From contig OX411559.1 in assembly GCA_948146395.1 (NCBI GenBank), positions 26,123,968 through 26,187,967 on the forward strand: DNA of 64,000 bases, in the 5' to 3' direction. Shown piece after piece: positions 32,096 through 47,000 of the stretch (its first letter is position 1; each line of letters starts with the position of its first letter). Under the pieces are notes generated by a model. That model ran no database searches and had not been told where the DNA came from. It saw only the letters and a list, made by a program, of their open reading frames with translations. Made by a program: the position numbers and the translations under genes. This DNA is from Fragum whitleyi. Lineage: Eukaryota > Mollusca > Bivalvia > Cardiida > Cardiidae.

Positions 32096-35000
32096 GTGAG
32101 ATGGTTTTTGCCATGGAGTGGCCAAATCAAGCAACAAGGGAATGAAAAGACTAACAACTTTAACTTAGGGGCCAGACTACCAAAATTTAACACAAAGCTA
32201 CCAATAGCGGGGGTATTTTGGATTTCAAATTAGATTACCGTATTTGAACTAAAGTTGTTCAAATCCTACATTGTTTGTACTCATTGGATTCGTTTTATCT
32301 AGACAATTCCAATGGGTACCCACAATTTAGGGGTTCAATGGGAAATAAATATTTTAGACTAATGGTACCCTTTCTTATCTGTACTTCTGTTAGCAGTACT
32401 TAGACTTAAAGGAATGTTTCTTAAAAAAAAAAAAAGGGCCCATCGAAAATCTAGGCAAGGGAGTAACTACCATTATGCACATTATGCAAGTGCTTTATAG
32501 AAATAAATCCTCTTTTGGAAAATGTCGTAAAAATGAATGATCATGATATCGAAGCTGTAGTTACGATGTTTTGATTATTCACCAATGCTCAAATTATAGT
32601 TAAGTGGAGCGGACGGAGGACATGAATCTTTTGTCACAGTTCACATATTACCTTTATCCTATGTATTCTATGTTGGTCGCCTTCTGAGTGCGTGTAAATT
32701 TCAAATTCTAGTAACGCCTTTGCTAGGGGCCATGAATTTGTGGGCCTCTGCTTGTCTTTTTCCCCGAGCTAGTTTTCAATGGGGTCCTGCAAGAAACCCT
32801 CTTTGTTGCCATGAGAATCACAGGGTTTTCCCTCTATGTTCAAAACTGGGGGTCATTTTTCCACATTATGACCCCCTTTAAACTAGATAAAGAATGTTTC
32901 TTTGACAATTTTGGGGGGTCATTTAAAAAAAAAGGAGGAGTCCAAATTCAAAGAAACAGGGGGCATGTTAAAACCTTGGATCATTCTGGATAATCAGTGA
33001 TCCCTACTTTCTTTTACAAATAGATAGAATTAAAAAGAAAGAGCAAGGAAAAGAGTAGGTAAATAATGTTTTATAGTATCTTTGCAAGCCAATGGTTCTA
33101 TCTTCACTGTGTTCCATACAATTTGAGGGTTCAGTGCAAGACTGTACTAAGTGTATATACAATGTATATACACTTAGTACACTATTGTGCTAAACCATTG
33201 ATTTGTAAGTGCATCTAAGACACTGAAATAAGTAGGTAGAACTCTCAAAACTATGTGGTGTGAGTCCTAAGGACCCTCTGGGGATCAGCTTCATAAAAGA
33301 ATTGAAGACTGTTTGAAACAGTTTTCAATACTTTCCTGAAGTTGCACTTCAAATGTTAACATACTTACCTCAATTTCTTTACTTTTAATAAAAGAACACC
33401 TCTCAATGTACATACTACAAGATTATAGCCTAAAAGAAATAGTCAACATCTAAAGCAGGGACTCCCGAGTTTAATATAGGACCCCTCAAATCCCAAGTAT
33501 GGACACATTTGGACCGAATTTTGTTTATATCAGATTAAAACCCTATGTTATTAACTAATAGTTGATCAATTTGATTACAGAAGTGGTAAATCATCCATTC
33601 AGAAGGTAGTTTTCCACAAAGTATCTCCAAATGAGACGCTGTTCCTTGAGAGTACAAGTAAAATTGTGAAAGAAGGTCAGTATATATATACTTTTTAATA
33701 GATCAATTACTGAAATACCTAGTATATATAGATTTTAAAACGGACTTGGTATTATAAAGGCCAACCTGTAAGAATAAAGCAGGGCTCGTGTTTGACCCTT
33801 AAACCAGGGTTTTGACCCCCAGAAATCTGAATATATCCTAATTTGACCCCTACAAATTCCTCTCAAGGGGGTCATTTTGACCCTCTTGAGAAGAATTTGT
33901 AGGGGTCAAATCTTGTTTTCACAAGATTTTCACAAATGACTATCTAAAGTTCTACATATTAATTAATACTTGTTTCATAAAATTACAAAAAAAAACAGTT
34001 TAAGTGACTCTTAAATATGCAAAATTCTACTTATGATTTACCTTTTCTATTGTTTTGACCCCTTTAAATTCAGATTTGACCCCCAGAATCTCCTAGGTGA
34101 GGAGTCAATGACTCCCCAATATCAAACATTAGCATGAGCCCTGATAAAGATCAATGAGTCCTGTAGGCTGGCAGTAAAAATATAGTTCGTTTCAAGCATA
34201 TATGTGCATCTTCACCTCCTTCACCTCATTGCATGCGAAGTAACATGCATAGCAGGGTTCAATTTGTAAACATTTGAAAAGGTTTACGCAACCTGAAAGC
34301 ATGTCAGAATTAAAGCCCAATCATTTATATTGTTTGTTAAGAGTAAATGATCCTTCATTAAAGTGGAAAAAATGGTTTTCATGGAACAGAATTTTTTGCT
34401 CAGAAAAAATTGTTTCAAAAGAAGCGTTCACTCTTTTGATTTTCATTTCTCCAAAGAGTGCTTACAAAGACAAAAACAATACAGTGAAGTCCTGTTAATT
34501 GAAATTTGTAAACACTTCTGTTGAACTTAACCAGAGTTTGCCATTTAAATAAAAGGAGCCATTTGTTCTTTTATTACATGATTTGTGCACAAGGCCTGTG
34601 GCATTACAGCAGTGAGTACCTGTTATTGACAAGGACTATTGAAATAACTTTATTTTTGGGCATAGGCCACCAGCCCAAAATACAAATGACATATAACAAT
34701 TAGCAATAAATACATAGTTTTGAGAGTTATGCCTAATTTATCTCAAGAATCATGTGATTATACTGATAGTATAAAGCTAGCTTTGTTAAGGTAGTTGAAC
34801 GTCATAGTTCAGCAATGTTTGGGAAGTCATGAACTTTAACAGTGTTAACCAAGTTTCCTAATAGTTTCATCTTGAAACCTCTGTCAACATTGTGAAAGAT
34901 CATAGGTTCCGGGAATTTTTATGGGTATTCTATCTTAATTGTTTAAATTGTTCTGTTTCATAATTTTTAAAAACTGTTTATATCAGCACCACCCTTATAA

Positions 35001-38000
35001 CAACTGAACAAATAATGTTTTCTAATTTCATCATGTTTCAGACAACTGAAAAATTCGTGAAATTCACAATAAATGACTCTGATTTCGAATTCTTATAATT
35101 AAGAGGACTCCACTGTACATTGTATTTGAAAGAGATTTTCTTCCTTACAGACGTCAACAACTGTTCCTTTGTTGTGTTCCAAATCTGGGACTTGCCCGGC
35201 CATTTGGACTATTTTGACTCGACATTTGACTCTGAGAAGATATTTGGTGGATGCGGGGCCTTGATATTTGTTATAGATGCTCAGGTTGGTTGAAAAGTTT
35301 TAGCTCCACTGGCTGAAAGCCACTTGGGCTATTGTCATGGCGTTGTGTCTGTCGTGCGTCCGTCTGTGCGTCAGTGCGTCCGTTTGTAAACTTTTCTTTA
35401 AAAATCTTCTCCTCAGAAACTACTGGATGAATTTCAACCAAACTTCACAGGAATGATCCTTGGGTGACCCTCTTTCAAAGTTGTTCAAGAAATTTTGATC
35501 CAATGAAAAACATGGATTTATGGGAGGCTAATTTCCAAATATGGTAGAAAGTGAGTTTTCTCAGATTCTAATTGATGGATACCAATGAAATTTTACATGA
35601 ATGATTATTGTGTGACCCTTTATCAGTCTACAAAAGATTATTGAAATCAGATGAAAACTTTGCATTTTATGGGTGGAGGTCATTTCACTTTATGTTATAT
35701 AGTGGAAACTTTGAAAATCATTTTCTCAAAATGTAAGCGATGGATATGAACCAAATTTCACTGGAATGATCCTTGAGTGAGTCTTTATCAATTCACCAAA
35801 AATAGTAGTGATCGGATGGAAAATATGGATTTTATGGGCGGAGGTCATTTCTCTATATGTTATATAGTGGAAAATTTGGAAATCATTTTCTCGGAATCTA
35901 AATGATGGATATCAACCAAATTTCCCTGGAATGATCCTTTAGTGACCCTCTATCAGTCTACCAAAAATTATTGTGATCAGATGAAGAATATGTATTTTAT
36001 GGGTGGAGGTCATTTCTCTATATGTTATATAGTGGAAAATTTGGAAATCATTTTCTCGGAATCTAAATGATGGATATCAACCAAATTTTGCTGGAGTGAT
36101 CCTTTAGTGACCCTCTATCAGTCTACCAAAAATTATTGTGATCAGATGAAGAATATGTATTTTATGGGCGGATGTCATTTTCTATATGTTATTTAGTTGA
36201 AACTTTGAAAATCATTTTCAACACCAGTAGAATCCAAATAACTTAAATGTCAAAACTATTATTGCTTCACAAGAATTTCAAGCCTGTGGAACAACTCAAG
36301 CCATTCATAGCTTTCTAGTTTGTAAACAAAGATCAAGCACTACCTTATTATTAGAATTTAGAATAACCAATCAAAGTTTAAATTAGAATAATCAATCCAA
36401 GTTACATCAAGCAATTATTTCAATATTAATTGATATAGGAATAGACATTGAAATACTATCAAATTTTAAATATCCTCTTCAACATTGGGCACAATTAATT
36501 TACATGTGACCTCGCATGCAAAAGAACTGCTTGGAACTGCATAAAATGAATATTTGAAACAGAGATTTACTTCAGCAGAGGTCAGTTTGAGGTTGCATTT
36601 AAAGAAAATCAGCCACATGAAAAGTTTCTCCTCTAGTAAGCCTACTCAGTCACACTAGGGTAGAAATTTAACAATCTATCTAGTTTAAGGTGATGGATAA
36701 AATAGACATATACAGTTAATCTTGTTCAGTGACCACGTGTATTAAACGACCTTTTGTATTAAGCGACCGCTTTAAAAATCCCCCTTTTTAATTAGAATTT
36801 TCTAAAAAAAAAGGTATTGTTGTTCTAAAAATCATTGAAAATGAATCCTATGTTGTTAAAACTCACCAGAATCGTCTCCATGAGACGATTCTATTGCGTT
36901 ATAACAACATAGGATTTTGAGAATCTCGTAATTATAACATATTCAATCAAATAGTATGGTTCTTATTTGTAATCAAAACGTGTATTAAGCGACCATTTTC
37001 TTTATACGACCGCTTTTTGGTGGTCCCTTAAGTGGTCGCTTAACACAAGTTTAACCGTATATAGTCAGAAAACCGAGTCGCATTGTTGATTTCTTGATTG
37101 ACTGCTTCTCTTTAGGACGATTATATGGATGCCTTGACCCGATTACACCAGACGGTTTCTAAAGCGTACAAAATAAATCCGAAGATAAAGTTCGAGGTGT
37201 TCATACATAAAGTTGACGGTTTGTCAGACGATCACAAGATCGAGGCCCAGCGTGACGTCCATCAAAGAGCAACGGACGACCTGGTAGATGCAGGGTTAGA
37301 GAATTTACATTTAAGGTAAGGAAAACAGGGCATGCGATAGCATTTCAAAATTGGGAGGGTTGCATAAGCCCTTCAAATTTGGAGTCATTGACCCCTGACC
37401 ATTAAAATCTTGGGGTCAAAACATGTTTTAACACTTTCTTGTTTTACACAATTATGGACCTGTCCAAATTTAAAGGTTTTGCAGACGAAAATTTCAAGTG
37501 GATTTAATTTGAAAAATAACCATTCTGTAGGGTAGAAAATAGTGTGGAAAAAGAAGAAATTGCTTGTCAGATGCAATTTCTTTTTTTCACAATGTTTTCT
37601 CAATCTTAAAATAATAGGCACGTAAAAAGCAGGGATTAAACAGCAAAGGTTAAGGGGTCAGAAAAGAGTGAAATAGAAAAACTTATCAGTTTTAAAGTGA
37701 TCTATATAAATGAGTCAACGTAAAAAATAAAGTGTAGACACTTTATTGTTTATGTTGTTTCCTTTATACAGTCCCTTTATAAAAGTAAGAAGTGATCTAT
37801 ATAAATGAGTCAACATAAACAATAAAGTGTAGACACTTTATTGTTTATGTTGTTTCCTTTATACAGTCCCTTTATAAAAGTAAGAAGTGATCTATATAAA
37901 TGAGTCAACATAAACAATAAAGTGTAGACACTTTATTGTTTATGTTGTTTCCTTTATACAGTCCCTTTATAAAAGTAAGAAGAAAACAATGGACTTAAAG

Positions 38001-41000
38001 CTGCTCTTGCACAGATTGGGAAAATGTGAATTTTAACATTTTTCGTAAAATCAATTGGAATTAACTACTTCATGATGTTGAAACCTTTAAAATAATAAGA
38101 TTCAATCTGGTAATGCATCGAAAGAAAGACAGATATATCCGAATTTAGCTTAAATTCATTCTGAAAAATAAAGTGACTACTAACGCTAAAAGAATTATTC
38201 TTCAATTCCGAGCCAACTATTTTCGCTTGACATTTGGCATGTTTGTCTTATTCAATCAAAGATTATGGTTAAAGTATTTGACAGCTGGAATCTTCATATC
38301 AATACAAGCAAAAATGAAAGATTATTCACGGAATATAAGGATTTTGAAATATATAGACTAAAAATAAATAGACTGGATCCCTTACTGATCTTGCCACTTC
38401 GAAAAAATAAGTTACAAAATTATTGAAATAATCTGTTTTTAGTGCCAATGCTTTGGGTCATTCTAAATAGTCTAAAAATACACACATTTCTAAATCTAAG
38501 AACAAGTTTTGTATTTTTTCAATGAAAAACTGTGAAAGAGCAGCTTTGAATATACTGTTAACCTAGAAAAGTTCATGGCTAGAAATGTTTCTGTTTTGGT
38601 AATATCACACATTTCTGCTGCTATCTAAATTTGTGGATTGTTGCTTCCCATAAAAGTCAGGAAACAAAAACACGCCACAGAAGAGTTGCATGTTAAGGCC
38701 TATTCATCATATGTTTACCACAGGTAGAAAAGGTAACCTAACTCCAGCTAATAGAAGTTGTAGTTACAATCGTATGGTCATCAACAAACCAGTTTATATA
38801 ATCAATTGATTTTAATAAAACTATTCTTTAAGTTCAAACATTGTTCTTTAACTTCTCAACAGTTTTGTGACCATTGTCTTGTTTAATTAAAACCTTTACA
38901 CAATTATTGTTGCAAAATAAATCCCAAAATAAATTTGCTAGTTATCTATGAAGTTTGAATTATATACTTAAATGTATCATTGCCTTAAATTTTTGATCAA
39001 GAAAGTTTTTCCTACAATTACTATGTTGATTGTAGACGTTTGTAAGAGGTTGTAAAAACTTATTCTTGACATACATTTTTAAAATTTTTCAACCTCTTTT
39101 GAGGTCACTACATTCAAATTATGATTTTCTGAACAATAAAGTTTTATAACAGAATTACTTTTATGTAAAGAAACTTTTCACTGACTACCGCACAAAAACT
39201 TTGTTTCCTATAAATACAAAGTATGCCGAGATACAAATAATTCGTTTACTAGTTAGTTCCTTTGCAGAAAACTTGCAAATGCAAATAAAGTTGGCGTTTT
39301 TATGATGAGTGTGCTATTTTGAGGCAGTTCCCGTTTTCATCCCTCCCGCGAAACACGCAAATTTAAATTGCACAAAATCATTTTTAGGTTTACAGTATTC
39401 CAAAGCCTGCACCAATGGATAGAAGAAATATTTTGGATTGCAAATTTCATTATTTCAACTATACATGTGCAAATCCTATATTGTGGGTACGCATTTGAAA
39501 TGTCTCGTCAAGGGGATTACAATGAGTACCCCCAACATAGGGTTCCAATGAGGAAATGAAGATTTCAGACTAGCTTTTTTCCCTCTTATCTGTATTTTAC
39601 TTTACACTTATTTATTTTACATTGATTTGGAAATAAGTTGTTACAACTTAGATTAATCACTCTCCATTCTGCTTCCTGGAAAATTCACCAGCAATTGCGC
39701 TGATAGTATGAGCTAATTTAAGAACTAAAGTCGATAGCCCAGGGGTTCTGAAATATTTTGAAAGTGAACTTGTCCACAGACAAGTGACAATCACAATCTT
39801 GCTTATCCGTATCAAACGCTTTCTTGTCGGTTCTTTATCAGAAACATTTTTTTTCCAAATAAATAGTCTTATTTTTTCTGACGTTGAAGATACTTTGATT
39901 TGCTGTAAGAAGCATCCATAAAATTTTCTCATTTACTGTTAACATAAGTATTATGGCATTTATTTTTAGAAAACAGCTAACTTTTACTATAAGAAAATAT
40001 TACAATTTTTTTTTCTTGACATTTTTCACTTGTCCACAGACAACTGAGCAAGGAAAGTCTACTTGTCTATGCAGCTTAATGGACGACTCAGACAACTCGT
40101 GCAGCTTATTTCAGAACCACTGTAGCCACACCAGGGAATTGAACTCTTGACCTTTGGACCATGGAGACCACACCCCTCTGGGTACAAATAATGATCTTTT
40201 CTTAATTCTGTTTTCAGTTTTTATCTCACAAGTATATATGACCACTCAATTTTTGAAGCCTTTAGTAAGGTAGTCCAGAAGTTGATTCCACAATTACCAG
40301 CTTTAGAGAATCTGCTTGACATCTTTGTCTCAGTAAGTATATGTAATACCAGCCCTGTGTTGCTAACATTTTTAGTTATACGGTTTCTTGCCGGGGGTAT
40401 ATGACTATTTATTCCCGGCTGAAAAAATGATGTCACCCGAGCAGTAGACGAGGGTCGACATAATTTTTTCCAGCTGGGAATAAATCGTCATATACCCCTT
40501 GCAACAAACTGAATTACGGATTTATTATACTTCAAAGTTTAAGGGCTAAATATCTGTCTTTTGCCTATTTTAGGCCTTGGTATAAACCAAATTCTTTTAA
40601 ACCACCAATATCCCTTAACGCGCCCCTATGAAAAGTAAATATTTACAAAGTGACATCATATGTAGTTGTAACGTCACATTACTACCGCAATGTTGTGATA
40701 TGAAAGTGGTTCTTAGCTAAACCTGTTGGAAAGTTGTCACTTTGAATGGACAGATTTGTAAGATCTTAAGGTATTTATTGACATCTATATCATTTTTTAT
40801 TTGCTATTATTTACTGACATGCTTTTTAACTGTAGCCTAATGTGTATACTCGGGCCGTGTTATCAGTGAAGCGAGAGAATCATGACAGCAATCACCATTT
40901 CGATTTTTTGTCTATGTTAACGGTGAGGCGCCCTAAGGAAACATTAGAACATTTGCAGTATAATAAAAAAAGAATGGTAACCTGTTTTGCATGTATGTGC

Positions 41001-44000
41001 ATGTACAAAGAAGGGGACCATTGCCCAAATTTTTCTTGAACTGTTTTCATCTTGCAAGCACGAAAGAGCTACAGATCCGGGGGAAAGGGTGGGGTAATAA
41101 TTTGAGTTTTACATTTGAAAACTACATTAATACAGCTTTAAACCCTATGTTGTTGGTACTCATCGGAGTTGTCTTGTTAAGACAATTCCAATGAGTATCC
41201 ACAGCAAAGTGTCTTCTTGAGTAAAAACAAATTTACCAATGATGTAGCCTTATTCTATCTAGACCTAAAATCTACTGGCTTGATTAATATGTTAGGACAG
41301 AGAACTTTTCTGAAAATTGTCATCTGGACCCAAGGTTATAAAACTTTTCTTGTTCTCAATTCAAATTTTTCTCAAACTTTGATTTAAGATTAAAGCCGTA
41401 ATTCTGTTTAAATACTCATTTTATGTTTTCATATTAAAGATTATATTAAATAAGTTGTTATAAATAACAACTTAATAATATTATCTTTTATTGTCATACA
41501 TTTATTTAAATTTAAAATTTGAGAAAATGCTCTGTTAAGCCTGAGAAGAGTTTTATAACCTAGGGCCCTGAAGATAACTTTCAAGTTTTGTTCTGAAAGG
41601 TTTAACTGCTGAATTTCAACTTTGTTTCCAACAAATTGAAAATATTTGGCACTTTCAATCACGCTGAATAAAGAAAAAAAAATCCTACAAAAAGAAGAAA
41701 GCAGGCAGTGTAGGCCAAGATCAATCTACCAGACTGTGCAGACTGAGCTTAGTCTTAACTGTCTGTCAAAGCATTGCTTAAAGCATGAATATGCCATAAC
41801 AACATAATAAGGGTTGAGATCAACAGTTGGCTTCAAGATCATATCCATGGCTCAGTGCAAAACAGTTGTAACTGCCTATAAACATACAGGCAGTTACAAC
41901 TGTTTTGCATTGAACGGTTGAATTGTGTTTTGAACTGTAAGGAGATAAATTGATTCAAACTTTTAAAGAGACCTTTATTGACCTTCAAGACTCACCTATG
42001 CACATACCATATTAAAGAACATTAAGTTACCATCATAGCGCAGTTGGTAAAAGGGAGGACTGTCATACTAGAGGTCCCCTAATGTTGATCCCAAACAGCA
42101 GGACTGATTCTTTCTGACTTTTTGTTTCCCACCAATGGGTTGATAATCAATGACCTATGTGGGTTTGCAGCTAAATTCTAGGAAAAGATGTTATGGAAGA
42201 GCTTGTGTGAGAAATTGATTGAATTGATTGAATTGAGTTTAACACCATTTTTAACATTTTTTCAGTTATATCACTGCAGCTGGAGCACCTAACAATGGTT
42301 TCCTGGTATTTCTCTCACTAGTACATGTACAACCCCCAGTACACCCTTTCCTAGCCTCCAGCTGCTATCTCACATAGGTCTACGATTATCAACCCATTGA
42401 TGAGAAACAAATGGTCGGAAAGAATGAAAAATTCCAGGAATCCATTGATAGGTGCTCCAGCTGCCACAATGTTACTGAAAGATTGTTGAAAGCCATGTAA
42501 AACCCGATTCTAACAAACAAATAAACATTTGATCATCTAATTGAATCAGTAAATTGATTGATCTTCAATATTGCTTATACACAATCAATAATATTAATGT
42601 TATTGTCGATCATATTGTTGATATTAACAATTTGTTGTTATTTTAGAATTCAGGAATAGAAAAAGCGTTTTTGTTTGATGTAGTCTCAAAGATTTATATC
42701 GCAACAGACAGCTCACCAGTAGATATGCAATCTTATGAACTCTGCTGTGACATGATCGATGTAGTTCTTGATGTTTCTTGCATCTATGGGTAAGTTTAAC
42801 CCTTGACCATACATAATCTTTATTCCACTACATAGAAAGATCAGGGGCATATTGTTTTACTGTTGTCCGTCTGTCTGCCTGTCTGTCTGTCTGTCTGTGT
42901 ACAGAACTTATCCAAACAACCTAACATTGCCAAAAACTTCAAGGCTATTCAAGATACAATGCTCATATATGGTATGATGATAGATCTGGATAGCAAGGTA
43001 TCAACAGATACCAAAGTCACATGACAAGGTCATCTGTCAAGGTCAAACTTCTAAATATTGCTATTTTTAGGGAATTCATGTTTCACAAACACATCTTATT
43101 TGCAATGATCTAAATTTCAGAATGTGTTGAATCATACACTATTAAATTGATGTAATATTGACAATATGTCTTTTGAAAAAAAGTGAGAAATAAATAAAAA
43201 ATGTTCAGTGCAATATTTTCCTTCGAAAATTGATGCAAATACTAAGATTACTATCATTGTATAGTATTATATTCCTGTTGCATAATGATTTTTCAGCCTT
43301 ATTGTTAAAGCCATTCTAGAATAATTTTGAATGAAAAACTTTGATATGCTATCTGCCATTAGCTGCTTGATGTGCATTTACAATAGATTATAGGTATAAA
43401 TAATATCAAGGCGTTTTATTTGGTGTAAACTTTTTTGCCAAAGTATATTAGGAAATGACTATTGTGCTTATTGGCATGCGCAAATGTTTAATTGCTTTTA
43501 TTATTCACAAATAAGAGAGGATGATCTGTTCGGAGATTTATGCGGTCTGCCAGATCTTGCAAAGCGAAGATTTACAGTCTCCATCAGCCCGCTTAGCCCA
43601 ACAGGAAACAGGTCTTGCTAGCATGCATTTTAGTCACAAATATCTGTCGCAGAAGCAAGCTTTCTTGATCTCTGAAAAAAATTCACTTCTTGTTGATTCA
43701 ACTTGTCTCAAATAAGGTCTTATATTGTGAACAGGATATTTTTATTGAATGTGTGACTTTAATCCTTAACAATTTCAGAATTTGTCACCTACAGCCCATA
43801 TCAAAGATTAATAGTTAATATCACATGATGGAGATACGCATCACACCTCTTTTATACGCCTGTCAAAAATAGGGACTTATTTTGTAATCATCTGTCACCC
43901 GAGGCTTCCAGGGGGCATCTGCTGCTTTGTCCCCTTATGTCTGATTGACTTGAAACTTTGGTGTTAGGTTCCTTTCTTGATGACAGAATGCAGTGCGCAA

Positions 44001-47000
44001 GAACTTAGCTAAATTTTTTAGTAATTTCCCTTTGTTGTTTTTCATACTTGGACATTCAGCAGTGTAATAGGCATATCTTGTTACAATTTGCTACCTTGTT
44101 TAATAAATGCTAGCCATATTATGGGAATTATATCACAATAACACAAAAGATGTTAACTTTGACCTTCCATTTAAAACTATAAGTTATTTTCCTTGAAAAG
44201 GGTTCTTTTAAGAGAAAATAAGCGACTCCAGTCAAAATTTCAACCTTTTTAGCAGATTAGCCACAGCGTATTGTCCAGAAAATACAGTACTGCAAAACAT
44301 TCAGGCAACCAATATAGTATTGCTCTGCAAATATCTGCATAAATGCGTCTAAATGAGTATATGTCTCAACATACCCATAACAATTTCGCTATTTTGCAAC
44401 ATATTTCTTTAAAACTTGATGCCTGCAATTGTTTTCTCAAAGTATGAAAAAACATTTTGACTTGCCTTTTCCAAAGTGATGTATTAAAATCACTTATTCT
44501 TGAAAAAAAATAACTTGCTTCTATAGTATATAAGTTCTTCCTCATATTTCTCTGACAATTTCAATTAATTCTAGGCTTTCTACAGTACCAGCATTGAAAA
44601 AATATGCATGCATAAAAATGCATGGTTTTGTGATAAATTCTATTCAATCAATTTCAGCTTGCTAAATACTGTAAACACACATTTGGCTGTTTTTCGATTA
44701 TGATTAATTGGCAGTGATTTATTTTGGCGTATCTTACTTTTAACGCCAATATTAAACGCTTAAATTATATTTTACATTTTTTCGTTGGTTGAAACAACGT
44801 AAGTAAAAAAAAAGGCAATTACAAGAGTAATGTCAAACTTTACAATAGTTTGTTTTCACACCTTTCGTTAAAGTTTTAATGTATGTGTTAGTTTTTCACA
44901 CTTTTCACTGTGATTTCATTACAATGTATCAACCAACTTGGATCTGGAATCTTCAAATTGAGGGATAAGTGTAATACTATTGAAAGTGCCTATAATTTAT
45001 AAGCACTTACAAAATTGTTGATCTGACCTGTTGAAATGTCAACGTTGTCAGCATATTAATAAGTATGGTCTGCATATCTTTGATATTGATTTAATTAACA
45101 TTGACTAAAAATGTATAGTTTTCATATCTATCACAATAAAGAAATTTCTTATTTGATAATGACAAATATTGGTGTTTGATTAATTTTGGCACATTTTAGC
45201 ATGACCGCCAATATAGCCAAAATAAAACCACCGCAAAAATTACCCCGTTTACAGTATTTGTGACACGTTGTGCAAAAAGGAACCACATGGGAACTATATA
45301 TTTATGGGAAATATATATTTTGGAAAAATATTGGATCTAGCATAGGTTTAATAAAGAAATGAGAACCTTGACAAAAAAAGCATTTATTTACTCTTTATTT
45401 TTTCTTATTTTACACTAAAATGCCTTTATTTTTATACATTGTAGCCTTTACAAAAACCTTAATTTTTGTTTTGGCTAGGAGGCCTGGAAATAGTTTGGTT
45501 TCAATTGAAAGGGAATCCAATTATAACAGTGCATGGTCGTGGAATTCCCATGCCTGTCTTTTTGTCTGACACAGGCTTTACATTTGTCTAGGCCACTTGT
45601 CTGTGGACAAGTAGATACCAGAGCCAATCTTGACACACTACTAAAAAAGATCTAGAAGAAAAGTCATCTTATTGCTTGCATCAAAGGAGAGAAAACATTG
45701 TCTTAATGAAGAAAATGCTGGGTTACAGCATTTTCTTCATTAAAAACAATGTTTTTCTCAATATTTATCAAATTGATTTCTGTGGGCAAGTTCATTTTGA
45801 TCATGGGCAAGTAGGAAATCAATTCTTACTTGTTCATGGACAAGTGAAGAATAGTCGTATTTCCATACCCCTGCGGTTGGATCCCAGATGGCTGCACTCA
45901 TTCTTTCTTACTATTTGACTCCCACCAATCGGTTGATAATTGTAGGCTTATGTGAGATAGTAGCTGGAGGCTAGGAAAGGATGTGGTGGTTGTATTGGTG
46001 AGAGAAATACCAGGACACCCTTGTTAGGTGCTCCAGCCACATTGATATAACAGAAAAAATGTTGAAAGCGGCGTTAAACTCCATTTAATCAATCAATTAT
46101 GAAATGAAACCCTGCTTTGAACATGCACTACTATGCATAACAGGGAACCATTCCTATGTCCAACTTGTTTGACAAGGGCTTTTCTACTTGCAGGCCGGTA
46201 CATTTTTCTAGGCCACTTGTCCATGGACAAGAAAATACCAGAGCCAATCTTAAAACAGTACTAAAAATATCTAGGAGAAAAGTCATCCTATTGTTCGCAT
46301 GAAAGGCCTGAAAACTGGGTTACAGCATTTTTTTCATAAAAAACAATGTTTTTCTCAATACATTTCACAATGTTTATATTTCATGACCTATTGTACATAT
46401 AAAACTCTGTGAACATTGAACCAAAAAGCAATAAAAAAAAGATATTTTTCTCAATATTCACTAAATCATTTTTTGTGGGCAAGTTCATTTTGATCCTGAA
46501 CAAGAAGGAAATGGATTCTCACTTGCCCATGGACAAGTGGAGAAAATTCGAAAAATTTCCACACCCCTGCCGTTCGATCCAAGACAGCAGCACTCATTCT
46601 TTCCGACTATATCTCTCTCACCAATGGGTTAATAATCGTAACCTATGTGAGACAGCAGCTGGAGGCTAGTAAAGGATGTGGTGGTTGTACTGGTGAGAGA
46701 AATACCAGGAAACCATTGTTAGGTGCTCCAGCCGTGCGATATAACTGAAATAATGTTGAAATTGGTGTAAAACTCCATTCAACCAATCAATCAACAACCC
46801 TGCAGTGTTTTTTACTCTTCTTTACAGTGATGATGGAGACTTCACATTCCCACCAGACAGGTAATTATAATGCAATTGGGGCCTGAGGTTAAAAAGCTTT
46901 TCTCATTCTCAATCCAAAATTTTCTCAAATTTCAATTTGAGATATAAGATGTTATTTCTATGTAAATACTCCTTTTAATGTATTTACATAAAAGATGATA

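Noticed and set aside
41848..41918. miRNA precursor
   Set aside because: Arms are almost perfectly complementary and the surroundings are repeat-rich; palindromic MITE is more likely without small-RNA data.
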